DNA of 64,000 nucleotides, taken from positions 1-64,000 of the forward strand of contig JBOFWM010000125.1 in assembly GCA_051653625.1 (NCBI GenBank), written 5' to 3'. A program made the position numbers and the translations under genes. The DNA comes from SFDP01 sp051653625. GTDB taxonomy: Bacteria; Bacillota; Clostridia; Lachnospirales; Lachnospiraceae. Shown here one piece after another: positions 45,375 through 56,203 of this stretch. The notes beneath the pieces were generated by a model. It saw only the letters and a program-made list of their open reading frames with translations, was not told the DNA's origin and did no database searches. Within the stretch, counting starts at the first letter, position 1, and the number at the start of each line of letters is the position of its first letter.

Positions 45375-48300
45375 ATGGGAAACGTGAAGCGAATTTACGT
45401 AGAAAAAAAGGAGCCATTTGCAGTAAAGGCAAAAGAGTTAAAAGAAGATATTAAGAGTTATTTGCAAATGAGTAGTGTAGAGCAAGTTCGATTATTAATT
45501 AGATATGATATTGAAAATGTAACAGATGAAGTATTTGAAAAAGCTTGTAGCACTATTTTTTCAGAACCTCCTGTAGATGATTTATATTTTGAAGAAATAG
45601 AACAACCTAAAAATGGATTTATGTTTAGCGTGGAATATTTGCCAGGACAATTTGACCAACGTGCAGATTCAGCAGTGCAATGTGTTCAATTTTTAAAAGA
45701 AGATGAAGAACCTATTATCAAAACAGCAACTACTTATTTGATTGAAGGAACTTTTACAATAGATGAACAGGAAAAAATAAAAAGTTATTGTATTAATCCT
45801 GTTGACTCAAGAGAAACAAGTTTAGAAAAACCAGAAACATTAGTAACCATATTTGAAGAACCAGATGATGTGGAAATTTTAACAAACTTTATTACGTTAT
45901 CCGAAAAAGAATTAGAAGAGTTGTATCAATCACTAGGTCTTGCAATGACTATGAAAGATTTTTTACATATAAGAACATATTTTGAATCAGAAGAAAAAAG
46001 AGATCCTTCTATGACAGAAATTCGTGTTTTAGATACGTATTGGTCTGACCATTGCCGTCATACAACATTCTCTACCGAATTAAAAGAGGTAGCATTTGAA
46101 GAGGGATTCTATAAAGAAGCAATGGAATCTACTTACAATCATTATATTTCAACAAGAAACGAACTTTTTGCGGGAAGAGAAGATAAGTTTGTATGTTTAA
46201 TGGATTTAGCACTTATGGCAATGCGTAAGCTGAAAAAAGATGGAAAATTAGAAGACATGGAAGAATCGGATGAGATTAATGCATGTTCGATAGTCGTTCC
46301 AGTTGAACTTGAAAAAGATGGAGAAAGAATTACAGAAGAATGGCTTGTATTTTTTAAAAATGAAACCCATAATCATCCAACAGAAATCGAACCATTTGGT
46401 GGTGCGGCAACTTGTTTAGGTGGTGCTATTCGTGATCCATTATCAGGAAGAGGATATGTATACCAAGCAATGCGCGTGACAGGGGCAGCAGATCCTACTG
46501 TGCCTGTGACAGAAACGATGAGTGGTAAACTTTCTCAAAAGAAATTAGTACGTGGTGCGGCAAATGGATATTCGTCTTATGGAAATCAAATTGGACTAGC
46601 GACAGGGCTTGTAAAAGAAATTTATCATCCAAATTATGTAGCAAAGAGAATGGAAATTGGTGCAGTTATGGGTGCGGCACCTCGAAAAAATGTAATTAGA
46701 GAAACTTCTGATCCAGGTGATATCATTGTATTATTAGGTGGTAGAACAGGACGTGATGGTTGTGGTGGTGCAACAGGTTCTTCTAAAGTACATACCATGG
46801 AAAGTATTGAAACATGTGGAGCAGAAGTACAAAAAGGGAATGCACCAACAGAACGTAAAATTCAACGACTATTTCGTCGTGAAGAAGTAAGTAAATTGAT
46901 TAAAAAATGTAACGATTTTGGTGCAGGTGGTGTTTCTGTTGCCATTGGAGAATTAGCAGATGGTTTAATTGTTGATTTAGATAAAGTACCAAAAAAATAT
47001 GCAGGATTAAACGGGACAGAGCTTTCTATATCAGAATCACAAGAGAGAATGGCTGTTGTTCTTGATCCAAAAGATGTTGCACAGTTTTTAGCTTATACAA
47101 AGGAAGAAAATTTAGAAGCCGTTGCTGTTGCAACTGTAACAGAGGAAAAACGATTAATTTTACAATGGAGAGGAAAAGATATTGTTAATCTAAAACGATC
47201 GTTCCTTGATACAAACGGTGCACATCAAGAAACAAATGTAACGGTAAGTATGCCAAAGAAAGAAGACAATTATCTTGAAAAAATTGCGCTTGATTGTGTG
47301 AAATCTGCGTTAGATCAAAAAGATGTAAAGACTGCTTGGACTTCTATGCTTTCTGACTTAAATGTTTGTTCTCAAAAAGGATTAGTAGAAATGTTTGATG
47401 CATCGATTGGTGCAGCAAGTGTATTTATGCCATATGGTGGAAAAACACAACTTACAGAAACACAAACAATGGTTGCAAAATTACCAGTATTAGACGGAAC
47501 ATGTGATACAACAACTATGATGAGTTATGGATTTGATCCATATCTATCAACATGGAGCCCATATCATGGAGCCATTTATGCCGTAGTAGAATCAATGGCA
47601 AAAATTGTAGCAAGTGGTGGAGATGCGAGCAAAATTCGTTTTACTTTCCAAGAATACTTTAAACGTATGACAGAAGATAGTACACGTTGGGGACAACCAT
47701 TTGCAGCATTACTTGGAGCATATGATGCACAAATGGGATTTGCACTTCCATCGATTGGAGGAAAAGACAGTATGTCTGGTAGTTTCCATGATATAGACGT
47801 TCCACCAACACTTGTGTCATTTGCAGTAAATACAGAAAAACAAGATAATATTATTTCACCAGAATTTAAAAAATCTGGAAATAAAATTGTTCAATTTGTA
47901 ATGGAAAAAGATGCATATTCGCTTCCAAACTATAAACAAGCATTAGAAATGTATCAAGCGATTTACCAAATGATACAACGTGGTGTAATTGTTTCAGCAT
48001 ATGCACTAGATACAAAAGGTGTGGCAGCAGCAATCAGCAAAATGTCATTTGGAAATCAATTGGGTGTTTGTATCGATGATTTTGTAACACCTAATGCATT
48101 ATTTGAAAACGGATTAGGAAATATACTTGCAGAAGTAGATGTTACGAAATTAGAAGAACTTACCATTCCATATAGTCTAGTAGGTGAGATTTGTGATGAA
48201 GCAGTGTTTACATATCAAGATATGAGATTAAGTGTGAAAGAAGCACAAAATGCTTGGACAAAAACATTAGAAAAAGTCTTCCCTACTAAGGCAGTATTGG

Positions 48301-49169
48301 ATGAGACAATCGTGGAATCAAAAGTTTATGATGCAAAAGAACTTTATGTTTGCAAACATAAAGTAGCAAAACCAACAGTATTTATTCCAGTTTTTCCAGG
48401 AACAAATTGTGAATATGATAGTACAAGAGCATTTGCTAATGCAGGTGCAAATGTGATTACAAAAGTATTTAAAAATTTATCTTCTACAGATATCATCGAT
48501 TCAGTAGAAATATTTGAAAAAGCAATTAAAGAATCACAAATTATTATGTTCCCGGGTGGATTCTCGGCAGGAGATGAACCAGATGGTAGTGCAAAGTTTT
48601 TTGCAACTGCTTTCCAAAATGAAAAAATTAAAGAAGCTGTTCGTGCGTTATTAGAAGAACGTGATGGACTTTGTTTAGGTATTTGTAATGGATTCCAAGC
48701 GCTTATTAAATTGGGATTAGTACCAAATGGAGCAATCGTTGGACAAAATGAAACATCACCAACATTAACTTACAATACGATTAATCGTCACGTATCGAAA
48801 ATGGTTTATACAAAAGTAGTATCTAATAAATCACCATGGCTTATGAATGCAGAGCTTGGAAAAACATATGTAAATCCTGCTTCTCATGGAGAAGGAAGAT
48901 TTGTAGCAAATAAAGAGTGGTTGGAAACATTATTTGCAAATGGACAAGTAGCAACACAATATTGTGATGTAGAAGGTGTTGTATCAATGGATGAAGAATG
49001 GAATGTAAATGGTTCTTATGCAGCTATTGAAGGTATTACATCGCCAGATGGAAGATGTTTTGGTAAAATGGCACATTCTGAAAGAAAAGATACATCGGTT
49101 GCAATCAACATTTATGGAGAACAAGACTTAAAGATTTTTGAATCAGGAGTTTCTTATTTTAAAGGATAA
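45375..49169 (+). CDS. purL: phosphoribosylformylglycinamidine synthase, single-chain form
   Basis: 1264 aa. Converts FGAR plus glutamine to FGAM. One polypeptide holds the linker/N-domain (about 1-200), the tandem AIRS-like synthetase halves (about 210-960: DHCRHTTFSTE, NHPTEIEPFGGAATCLGG, GGKDSMSG) and a C-terminal class I glutaminase (about 1000-1264: nucleophile C1104 in LGICNGFQAL, SHGEGRF). Bacillus splits these into PurS, PurQ and PurL; the fused form is typical of Proteobacteria and of many Clostridia. ATG follows GGAGG. It stands apart from the purC-F-B-A block. Confidence 0.96.
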   Translation: MGNVKRIYVEKKEPFAVKAKELKEDIKSYLQMSSVEQVRLLIRYDIENVTDEVFEKACSTIFSEPPVDDLYFEEIEQPKNGFMFSVEYLPGQFDQRADSAVQCVQFLKEDEEPIIKTATTYLIEGTFTIDEQEKIKSYCINPVDSRETSLEKPETLVTIFEEPDDVEILTNFITLSEKELEELYQSLGLAMTMKDFLHIRTYFESEEKRDPSMTEIRVLDTYWSDHCRHTTFSTELKEVAFEEGFYKEAMESTYNHYISTRNELFAGREDKFVCLMDLALMAMRKLKKDGKLEDMEESDEINACSIVVPVELEKDGERITEEWLVFFKNETHNHPTEIEPFGGAATCLGGAIRDPLSGRGYVYQAMRVTGAADPTVPVTETMSGKLSQKKLVRGAANGYSSYGNQIGLATGLVKEIYHPNYVAKRMEIGAVMGAAPRKNVIRETSDPGDIIVLLGGRTGRDGCGGATGSSKVHTMESIETCGAEVQKGNAPTERKIQRLFRREEVSKLIKKCNDFGAGGVSVAIGELADGLIVDLDKVPKKYAGLNGTELSISESQERMAVVLDPKDVAQFLAYTKEENLEAVAVATVTEEKRLILQWRGKDIVNLKRSFLDTNGAHQETNVTVSMPKKEDNYLEKIALDCVKSALDQKDVKTAWTSMLSDLNVCSQKGLVEMFDASIGAASVFMPYGGKTQLTETQTMVAKLPVLDGTCDTTTMMSYGFDPYLSTWSPYHGAIYAVVESMAKIVASGGDASKIRFTFQEYFKRMTEDSTRWGQPFAALLGAYDAQMGFALPSIGGKDSMSGSFHDIDVPPTLVSFAVNTEKQDNIISPEFKKSGNKIVQFVMEKDAYSLPNYKQALEMYQAIYQMIQRGVIVSAYALDTKGVAAAISKMSFGNQLGVCIDDFVTPNALFENGLGNILAEVDVTKLEELTIPYSLVGEICDEAVFTYQDMRLSVKEAQNAWTKTLEKVFPTKAVLDETIVESKVYDAKELYVCKHKVAKPTVFIPVFPGTNCEYDSTRAFANAGANVITKVFKNLSSTDIIDSVEIFEKAIKESQIIMFPGGFSAGDEPDGSAKFFATAFQNEKIKEAVRALLEERDGLCLGICNGFQALIKLGLVPNGAIVGQNETSPTLTYNTINRHVSKMVYTKVVSNKSPWLMNAELGKTYVNPASHGEGRFVANKEWLETLFANGQVATQYCDVEGVVSMDEEWNVNGSYAAIEGITSPDGRCFGKMAHSERKDTSVAINIYGEQDLKIFESGVSYFKG

Positions 49170-49170
49170 A

Positions 49171-49210
49171 ATAAAGCTAGGTACTTTTTAAAAGTATCTA
49201 GCTTTTATTT
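49171..49210 (+). terminator. hairpin terminator after purL
   Basis: AAAGCTAG (49173-49180) pairs with CTAGCTTT (49198-49205), extended inward by TACTTTT/AAAGTA, then TTATTTT. Confidence 0.8.
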
Positions 49211-49222
49211 TGAAAATTTTTC

Positions 49223-49251
49223 TTGCAACAAATAAGATATTGTGATAAAAT
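49223..49251 (+). promoter_or_regulatory. promoter of carAB
   Basis: -35 TTGCAA (49223-49228), a 17-bp spacer and -10 TAAAAT (49246-49251). Leader of about 62 nt, too short for a T-box or PyrR attenuator. Confidence 0.6.
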
Positions 49252-49319
49252 AAGACAATTTAGGCCAAAACCAAGATAATGGTGGAACGTCTAATAAATT
49301 TGAAAGGGGCTAATATAAA

Positions 49320-50399
49320 ATGAAAGCATTTTTAATTTTAGAAGATGGGACTATATTTGAAGGAATCCATATAGGTGCACAAAAAGAAGTAATTAGTGAG
49401 ATTGTATTTAACACATCTATGGCAGGATATTTAGAGGTACTTACAGACCCTTCTTATGCAGGACAAGCAGTATGTATGACATATCCCTTAATTGGTAATT
49501 ACGGAGTGTGTAGAGATGACGCAGAATCTATGAAGGCATGGCCAGATGGATTTATAGTAAGAGAATTATCAAGAACATATAGTAATTTTAGAAGCACGGA
49601 AAGCATTGGAGACTATTTAGAAGAACAAGGAGTAGCTGGAATTGCTAGAATTGACACAAGAGCATTGACTAAAATTCTTCGTGAAAAAGGTACCATGAAT
49701 GGTATGATTACAACAAACGAAACCTTTCAACTTAATGATGTAATAGAAAAATTAAAACAATATACAACTGGAAATGTTGTAAAAAAAGTAACATGTGATA
49801 AAACGTATACAAAGGATGGAGATGGGAAAAAAGTAGCACTTCTTGATTTTGGTGCAAAATCAAATATTGTGGAATCTCTTGTAAAAAGAGGATGTGAAGT
49901 AACAGTATACCCAGCTTACACAACGGCAGATGAAATTATAAAAGCAAATCCAGATGGCATTATGTTAAGTAATGGCCCTGGAGATCCAAAGGAATGTGTA
50001 GAAATTATTGAAGAAATTAAAAAACTTTACCATACAGATATTCCAATATTTGCGATTTGCCTTGGGCATCAACTTATGGCACTTGCAAATGGCGCTGATA
50101 CACATCGTTTGAAATATGGACATAGAGGTGGAAATCATCCAGTAAAAGACTTAGAAACTGGAAGAGTATATATTTCTTCACAAAACCATGGATACGTAGT
50201 AGACATAGAAAATTTAGATAAAAATGTTGCGGTAGAAGCATTTTATAATGTCAATGATAAAACAAATGAAGGCTTAAAATATATTGGTAAAAATATTTTT
50301 ACAGTTCAGTTTCATCCAGAAGCATGTCCAGGGCCACAAGACTCAGAATATTTATTTGACCGATTTATTACAATGATGGGAGGAGAAAAAAATGCCTAA
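49320..50399 (+). CDS. carA: carbamoyl-phosphate synthase small (glutaminase) subunit
   Basis: 359 aa. Hydrolyses glutamine and channels ammonia to CarB. The N-terminal CPSase small-chain domain (1-130) precedes the class I glutaminase (about 170-350), with nucleophile C247 in FAICLGHQL and the His/Glu pair in QFHPEACPGP. Feeds pyrimidine and arginine synthesis. SD GAAAGGGG. Its last codons overlap carB by 8 nt. Confidence 0.96.
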   Translation: MKAFLILEDGTIFEGIHIGAQKEVISEIVFNTSMAGYLEVLTDPSYAGQAVCMTYPLIGNYGVCRDDAESMKAWPDGFIVRELSRTYSNFRSTESIGDYLEEQGVAGIARIDTRALTKILREKGTMNGMITTNETFQLNDVIEKLKQYTTGNVVKKVTCDKTYTKDGDGKKVALLDFGAKSNIVESLVKRGCEVTVYPAYTTADEIIKANPDGIMLSNGPGDPKECVEIIEEIKKLYHTDIPIFAICLGHQLMALANGADTHRLKYGHRGGNHPVKDLETGRVYISSQNHGYVVDIENLDKNVAVEAFYNVNDKTNEGLKYIGKNIFTVQFHPEACPGPQDSEYLFDRFITMMGGEKNA

Positions 50400-53300
50400 A
50401 AATCCGAATGTGAAAAAAGTATTAGTAATTGGATCAGGACCAATTGTCATTGGACAAGCAGCAGAATTTGATTATGCGGGAACACAAGCATGCCGCTCCT
50501 TAAAAGAAGAGGGTTTAGAAGTAATTTTAATTAACTCCAACCCTGCAACAATTATGACTGATCGAGATATAGCAGATAAAGTATTTATTGAACCCCTTAC
50601 AATAAAAGTATTAGAACAGCTAATTGTGGAAGAAAAACCGGATAGTGTTTTACCAACACTTGGAGGACAAGCAGCGCTTAATCTAGCGATGGAATTAGAT
50701 GAATCGGGATTTTTAGAAAGACAAGGTGTTACGTTACTTGGAACGACTTCTATGACTATTAAAAAAGCAGAAGATCGTTTGGAATTTAAAACAACGATGG
50801 AAAAAATTGGAGAGCCATGTGCGGCATCTTTAGTAGTAGAAGATATAGACACTGGTGTTTCTTTTGCAAATGAAATTGGATATCCAGTAGTACTTAGACC
50901 AGCGTATACACTTGGTGGTTCTGGTGGTGGAATCGCTAAAAATCAAATGGAATTAGAAGAAATATTAGAAAATGGACTTCGTTTATCGCGTGTAGGACAA
51001 GTATTAGTAGAGCGATGTATTTCAGGATGGAAAGAAATTGAATATGAAGTAATGAGAGATGGAGCTGGAAATTGTATTACTGTTTGTAACATGGAAAATA
51101 TTGATCCAGTAGGAGTACATACTGGAGATAGTATTGTAGTAGCACCATCACAAACATTAAGTGATAAAGAATATCAAATGCTTCGTAGCTCAGCACTTAA
51201 TATCATCAATGAATTACAAATTACAGGAGGATGTAATGTACAGTATGCACTTCATCCAACAAGTTTTGAATATTGTGTAATTGAAGTAAATCCACGTGTA
51301 AGTCGTAGTTCAGCTCTTGCTTCAAAAGCAACCGGATATCCAATTGCAAAAGTTGCAGCAAAAATAGCATTGGGGTATACACTAGATGAAATCAAAAATG
51401 CTATCACAGGAAAAACGTATGCGAGTTTTGAGCCAACACTAGATTACTGCGTTGTAAAAATGCCAAGACTTCCATTTGATAAATTTATTACAGCAAAAAG
51501 AACGTTAACGACTCAAATGAAAGCTACGGGAGAAGTTATGAGTATTTGTCATAATTTTGAAGGTGCATTAATGAAAGCACTTCGTTCGCTTGAACAACAC
51601 GTAGATTGCCTTAGAAGTTATGATTTTTCAGCACTTGATGTGGAAGAATTAAAAGAACGTTTAGCAGTAATTGATGACCAAAGAATTTTTGTGATTGCAG
51701 AAGCACTTCGTAAAGGAATTGATTACAAAACAATTTATGATATTACGATGGTAGACCCATGGTTTATTGATAAATTAGCTATTCTTGTAGAGATGGAAGA
51801 AACGTTAGAAACACAGGAATTAACCATTGATTTATTAAAGGAAGCAAAACGAATTGAATTTCCAGATACTGTAATTGCAAGACTTACAAAAAAATCAGAA
51901 GAAGAGATACAAAAACTTCGCTATGACAATGGAATTGTTGCCATTTACAAAATGGTAGACACTTGTGCCGCAGAATTTGCAGCAAGTACACCTTATTATT
52001 ATTCTGTATTTGGTGGAGAAAATGAAGCGGTAGAAACAAAGGACAAAAAGAAAGTGCTTGTATTAGGATCGGGGCCAATTCGTATTGGACAAGGGATTGA
52101 ATTTGATTACTGCAGTGTTCATGCTACTTGGGCATTTAAAAAAGCGGGTTACGAAACGATTATCGTAAATAATAATCCAGAAACAGTAAGTACAGACTTT
52201 GATATTGCAGATAAATTATATTTTGAGCCACTGACGCCAGAAGATGTAAAACATATTGTTGACATTGAAAAGCCAGATGGTGCGGTTGTTCAATTTGGTG
52301 GACAAACAGCCATTAAATTAACAGAGAGTTTAATGAAAATGGATGTTCCAATCCTAGGAACAAGTGCAGAAAATGTAGATGCAGCAGAAGATCGAGAATT
52401 ATTTGATAAAATCTTAGAAGAATGTAGCATTCCAAGACCAGCTGGAAGAACTGTTTATACGGCAGAAGAAGCAAAAGTGGTAGCAAATGAACTTGGATAT
52501 CCAGTGCTTGTACGCCCATCTTATGTTCTTGGTGGACAAGGTATGCAAATAGCAATTTCAGATAAAGAAGTGGAAGAATTTATTGAGATTATCAATCGCA
52601 TCGCGCAAGACCATCCAATCTTAGTAGATAAATACTTAGTAGGAAAAGAAATTGAAGTAGATGCAGTATGCGACGGAACAGATATTTTAATACCAGGGAT
52701 CATGGAACATATTGAACGTGCAGGTGTGCACTCTGGAGATAGTATTTCTGTATATCCAGCACAATCTATTAATACACAAGTAAAAGAAAAAATTGCAGAA
52801 TATACAAGAAGACTTGCGAAAGCATTACACGTGATTGGATTAATCAATATCCAGTTTATTGTATCAAATGACGATGTGTTTGTAATTGAAGTAAACCCAC
52901 GATCAAGTCGTACTGTTCCTTATATCAGTAAGGTTACAGGAATTCCAATCGTTGATCTTGCCTCAGAAGTGATTATGGGCAAAAAAATAAAGGAATTAGG
53001 ATATGAACCAGGATTACAAAAAGAATCGGAATATATTGCTATTAAAATGCCAGTATTCTCCTTTGAAAAAATTCGAGGAGCAGAAATTAGCTTAGGACCA
53101 GAAATGAAATCAACAGGTGAGTGTTTAGGAATTGCAAAAACATTCAAGGAAGCTTTATACAAAGCTTTCTTAGGAGCAGGATTTAATCTTCCAAAGCATA
53201 AACAAATGATTCTTACAGTAAAAGATGCAGATAAAGGAGAAGCCATTGAAATTGCTAGACGTTTTGAAGCATTAGGTTATATTATTTATGGTACAAGAAG

Positions 53301-53589
53301 TACTGCAAAAGCGTTAAAAGAAGCAGGAATTAATGCGAGAAAAGTAAATAAAATTAGACAAGAATCTCCAACGGTTATGGATTTATTACTAGGACATAAA
53401 ATTGACCTTGTAATAGATACTCCAACACAAGGAAGAGATAAGTCAAGAGACGGATTTTTAATTCGTAGAACGGCCATTGAAACAGGCGTAAACTGTTTGA
53501 CAAGCTTAGATACAGCAAGAGCACTTGTAACAAGTTTAGAACATGCAGAGCTAGAATTAACATTAATTGATATTGCACAAGTAAAATAA
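50392..53589 (+). CDS. carB: carbamoyl-phosphate synthase large subunit
   Basis: 1065 aa. Makes carbamoyl phosphate from bicarbonate, ammonia and two ATP. Duplicated ATP-grasp halves are visible (GSGPIVIGQAAEFDYAGTQA near 14 and GSGPIRIGQGIEFDYCSVHA near 556; EVNPRVSRSSALASKATG and EVNPRSSRTVPYISKVTG), then a C-terminal MGS-like allosteric domain (about 930-1065). The start ATG overlaps carA, with GGGAGGAG in the carA end, so the subunits are translationally coupled. Confidence 0.97.
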   Translation: MPKNPNVKKVLVIGSGPIVIGQAAEFDYAGTQACRSLKEEGLEVILINSNPATIMTDRDIADKVFIEPLTIKVLEQLIVEEKPDSVLPTLGGQAALNLAMELDESGFLERQGVTLLGTTSMTIKKAEDRLEFKTTMEKIGEPCAASLVVEDIDTGVSFANEIGYPVVLRPAYTLGGSGGGIAKNQMELEEILENGLRLSRVGQVLVERCISGWKEIEYEVMRDGAGNCITVCNMENIDPVGVHTGDSIVVAPSQTLSDKEYQMLRSSALNIINELQITGGCNVQYALHPTSFEYCVIEVNPRVSRSSALASKATGYPIAKVAAKIALGYTLDEIKNAITGKTYASFEPTLDYCVVKMPRLPFDKFITAKRTLTTQMKATGEVMSICHNFEGALMKALRSLEQHVDCLRSYDFSALDVEELKERLAVIDDQRIFVIAEALRKGIDYKTIYDITMVDPWFIDKLAILVEMEETLETQELTIDLLKEAKRIEFPDTVIARLTKKSEEEIQKLRYDNGIVAIYKMVDTCAAEFAASTPYYYSVFGGENEAVETKDKKKVLVLGSGPIRIGQGIEFDYCSVHATWAFKKAGYETIIVNNNPETVSTDFDIADKLYFEPLTPEDVKHIVDIEKPDGAVVQFGGQTAIKLTESLMKMDVPILGTSAENVDAAEDRELFDKILEECSIPRPAGRTVYTAEEAKVVANELGYPVLVRPSYVLGGQGMQIAISDKEVEEFIEIINRIAQDHPILVDKYLVGKEIEVDAVCDGTDILIPGIMEHIERAGVHSGDSISVYPAQSINTQVKEKIAEYTRRLAKALHVIGLINIQFIVSNDDVFVIEVNPRSSRTVPYISKVTGIPIVDLASEVIMGKKIKELGYEPGLQKESEYIAIKMPVFSFEKIRGAEISLGPEMKSTGECLGIAKTFKEALYKAFLGAGFNLPKHKQMILTVKDADKGEAIEIARRFEALGYIIYGTRSTAKALKEAGINARKVNKIRQESPTVMDLLLGHKIDLVIDTPTQGRDKSRDGFLIRRTAIETGVNCLTSLDTARALVTSLEHAELELTLIDIAQVK

Positions 53590-53595
53590 ATTATG

Positions 53596-53631
53596 AAAAG
53601 ACTTTAGATGAATTGTCTAAAGTCTTTTTTT
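53596..53631 (+). terminator. hairpin terminator after carB
   Basis: AAAAGACTTTAGA (53596-53608) and TCTAAAGTCTTTT (53616-53628), then TTT. Confidence 0.88.
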
Positions 53632-53748
53632 GATATTGTGATTCCTGAAAGTTAAATTCATATGAAATTCCTATTAGAAATCTAGCTATTTCAACTTTTT
53701 TTTGCTAAAATAGTGTAACTAGTGATTTGAAAAGGGAGAAAACGCACG

Positions 53749-54375
53749 ATGAATCATATCAATTATCAAAATGAATTAGAAAAAATTGTCACAAGTATGG
53801 ATAAGGGGGCAACCTTATGTTTACATAGTTGTTGTGCACCATGCAGCAGCTATGTATTAGAATATTTGTGTCAATTTTTTTTAATTACTGTATTCTTTTT
53901 TAATCCAAATATTTCAAGGAAAGAAGAGTATAAAAAACGTGTGGAAGAACAAATAAAGTTAATTGAAACTTTTAATGAAGAAAAAAAAGGATATCCAATT
54001 TCCTTTATTGAAGGCGATTATAATCCACAAACTTTTTTTGCTATTACAAAAGGATTAGAAAATTGTGAGGAAGGTGGAGCGCGATGTGATTTTTGTTTTC
54101 AACTAAGACTAGAAGAAACTGTAAAACATGCATTAGAAATGAATGCCGATTATTTTACAACGACATTAACAATTAGCCCCATGAAAGATGCTAAAAAGTT
54201 AAATCAAATTGGTAAACAGTTAGAAGCAGTATATAATGTGAAGTGGCTACCAAGTGATTTTAAAAAGAAAAATGGATATCAACGATCAATTCAGTTATCA
54301 AAAGAGTATGAATTATATCGTCAAGATTACTGTGGTTGTATCTTTTCTGAAAATAGAGTATTGTCAGATGTATAA
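53749..54375 (+). CDS. queH: epoxyqueuosine reductase QueH
   Basis: 208 aa. Catalyses the last step of queuosine synthesis, reducing epoxyqueuosine in tRNA; it replaces the B12-dependent QueG. The signature cysteines are all present: C28-C29-A-P-C32, C113-D-F-C116 and C195-G-C197, ligands for the Fe-S cluster and nearby metal site. ATG follows AAGGGAG. No preQ1 riboswitch could be recognised upstream. argS follows after 48 nt. Confidence 0.93.
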   Translation: MNHINYQNELEKIVTSMDKGATLCLHSCCAPCSSYVLEYLCQFFLITVFFFNPNISRKEEYKKRVEEQIKLIETFNEEKKGYPISFIEGDYNPQTFFAITKGLENCEEGGARCDFCFQLRLEETVKHALEMNADYFTTTLTISPMKDAKKLNQIGKQLEAVYNVKWLPSDFKKKNGYQRSIQLSKEYELYRQDYCGCIFSENRVLSDV

Positions 54376-54423
54376 ATTTACCTTATGATTAAGGTTATGT
54401 AATTTAAAGAGGAGATAAAGAAA

Positions 54424-56190
54424 ATGAAAAAGATTTTAGATGTAATTTCATTAGAAATTCAAACAGCATTTGAAGCGGCAGGTTATGAGAAAGAACTTGG
54501 AAAAGTAACCATATCAAATAGACCAGATTTATGTGAATATCAATGTAATGGTGCTATGGCAGGCGCTAAAAAATATGGGAAAGCACCAATTGCAATTGCA
54601 AATGAAGTTGCAGCTCGTTTAGAAGAGAGTTCGGTATTTGCAAAAGTTGAGGCAGTTATGCCAGGGTTTTTAAATTTAACAGTAACAGAAGAATTTTTAA
54701 GTGTATATATGAATGATATGGCAGCAGAGGAAAAACATGGATTAGAAGAAGCAAAGGATGTCAAAACTATTGTTATAGACTACGGCGGACCAAACATTGC
54801 AAAACCTTTACATGTAGGACACCTTCGCTCGGCAATTATTGGAGAAAGTGTAAAAAGAATTGCGCGCTTTATGGGACATAATGTGATAGGAGATATCCAT
54901 TTAGGAGATTGGGGTCTTCAAATGGGACTTATTATTACAGAACTTAGAGAGAGACAACCAGAACTTCCATATTTTGATGAAGCATTTACGGGAATGTATG
55001 ATGTGAATCCACCATTTACCATTGCAGAATTAGAAGAAATTTATCCAACAGCAAGTGCAAAATCAAAAGAAGACAAAGAGTATAAAACAAAAGCAATGGA
55101 TGCAACATTTGAACTTCAAAATGGAAGAAGAGGATATCGCGCACTTTGGAATCATATTTTAAATGTATCGGTTGCAGATTTGAAAAAGAATTATGAAAAA
55201 TTAAATGTTTCCTTTGATTTATGGAAAGGGGAATCTGATGTAGATGGTTTGATTCCAACTATGGTTTCTTATATGAAAGAAGAAGGATATGCTACCATTA
55301 GTGAAGGTGCGTTAGTAGTTGAAGTAAAAGAAGAAAGTGATACAAAAGAAATTCCACCATGTATGATTTTAAAATCGGACGGGGCAGCATTATATAATAC
55401 AACAGATTTAGCAACGATTTTAGAGCGTATGAATGAAATTGCACCAGATGAATTAATCTATGTAGTTGACAAACGCCAAGAACTTTATTTTGAACAAGTA
55501 TTTCGTTGTGCGAAAAAAACAAAACTTGTGACAACAGATACTTCACTTAAGTTTTTAGGATTTGGTACTATGAATGGAAAAGATGGAAAACCATTCAAAA
55601 CAAGAGAAGGTGGAGTAATGCGTCTTGAAAATCTTATTCAAGAAATCAATGATGAAATGTTACAAAAGATGTTAGAAAATGGAAAAGTAGAAGAAGATAA
55701 GGCAAAAGAAGTAGCAAGTATTGTAGCATTATCCGCATTAAAATATGGAGATTTATCGAATCAAGCATCGAAAGATTATGTATTTGATGTAGATCGATTT
55801 ACTTCTTTTGAAGGAGATACAGGTCCATATATTTTATATACCATCGTTCGAATCAAATCGATTTTAGCAAAGTATATGGAAGATGGAAATACAATAGATG
55901 AAATTGTAATAAAAAAAGCGACATCGCCAGCACAAAAATCATTAATGATGGAAGTAGCAAAATTTAATATGATGGTAGAAGCAGCATACGATGAAATTGC
56001 ACCACATAGAATTTGTGCTTATATTTATGATTTAGCCAATGCGTTTAACAAATTTTATCATGAAACAAAAATTTTATCAGAGACAAATCAAGAAGAAAAA
56101 GAAAGCTATATTGCACTTTTAGTGTTGTGCAAAAATGTATTAGAAACATCGATTGATTTATTAGGCTTTACAGCCCCTGATAGAATGTAG
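54424..56190 (+). CDS. argS: arginyl-tRNA synthetase
   Basis: 588 aa. Class I synthetase charging tRNA-Arg. An N-terminal Arg-tRNA-synthetase domain (about 1-90), the HIGH-type motif in NIAKPLHVGHLRSA (about 120-133), and a KMSKS equivalent that is degenerate as in many ArgRS (GKPFKTREGG). The C-terminal anticodon-binding DALR domain starts near 465. SD AGAGGAG. Ends 13 nt before the peptidase. Confidence 0.96.
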   Translation: MKKILDVISLEIQTAFEAAGYEKELGKVTISNRPDLCEYQCNGAMAGAKKYGKAPIAIANEVAARLEESSVFAKVEAVMPGFLNLTVTEEFLSVYMNDMAAEEKHGLEEAKDVKTIVIDYGGPNIAKPLHVGHLRSAIIGESVKRIARFMGHNVIGDIHLGDWGLQMGLIITELRERQPELPYFDEAFTGMYDVNPPFTIAELEEIYPTASAKSKEDKEYKTKAMDATFELQNGRRGYRALWNHILNVSVADLKKNYEKLNVSFDLWKGESDVDGLIPTMVSYMKEEGYATISEGALVVEVKEESDTKEIPPCMILKSDGAALYNTTDLATILERMNEIAPDELIYVVDKRQELYFEQVFRCAKKTKLVTTDTSLKFLGFGTMNGKDGKPFKTREGGVMRLENLIQEINDEMLQKMLENGKVEEDKAKEVASIVALSALKYGDLSNQASKDYVFDVDRFTSFEGDTGPYILYTIVRIKSILAKYMEDGNTIDEIVIKKATSPAQKSLMMEVAKFNMMVEAAYDEIAPHRICAYIYDLANAFNKFYHETKILSETNQEEKESYIALLVLCKNVLETSIDLLGFTAPDRM

Positions 56191-56203
56191 AAAGGGAAGA
56201 AGA

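Noticed and set aside
49281..49290. T-box-like GGTGGAACG before carA
   Set aside because: A promoter at 49223-49251 leaves only about 62 nt of leader, with no specifier stem or terminator; the match is short and off consensus.
50472..50852. 126-codon open frame antisense to carB
   Set aside because: Mirror of conserved ATP-grasp sequence; no start signals. The same holds for other antisense frames inside purF, purB, metY and sbcC.
53632..53748. preQ1 riboswitch before queH
   Set aside because: No C-rich loop/A-rich tail arrangement of preQ1 aptamers could be found; the stretch is plain AT-rich intergenic DNA.
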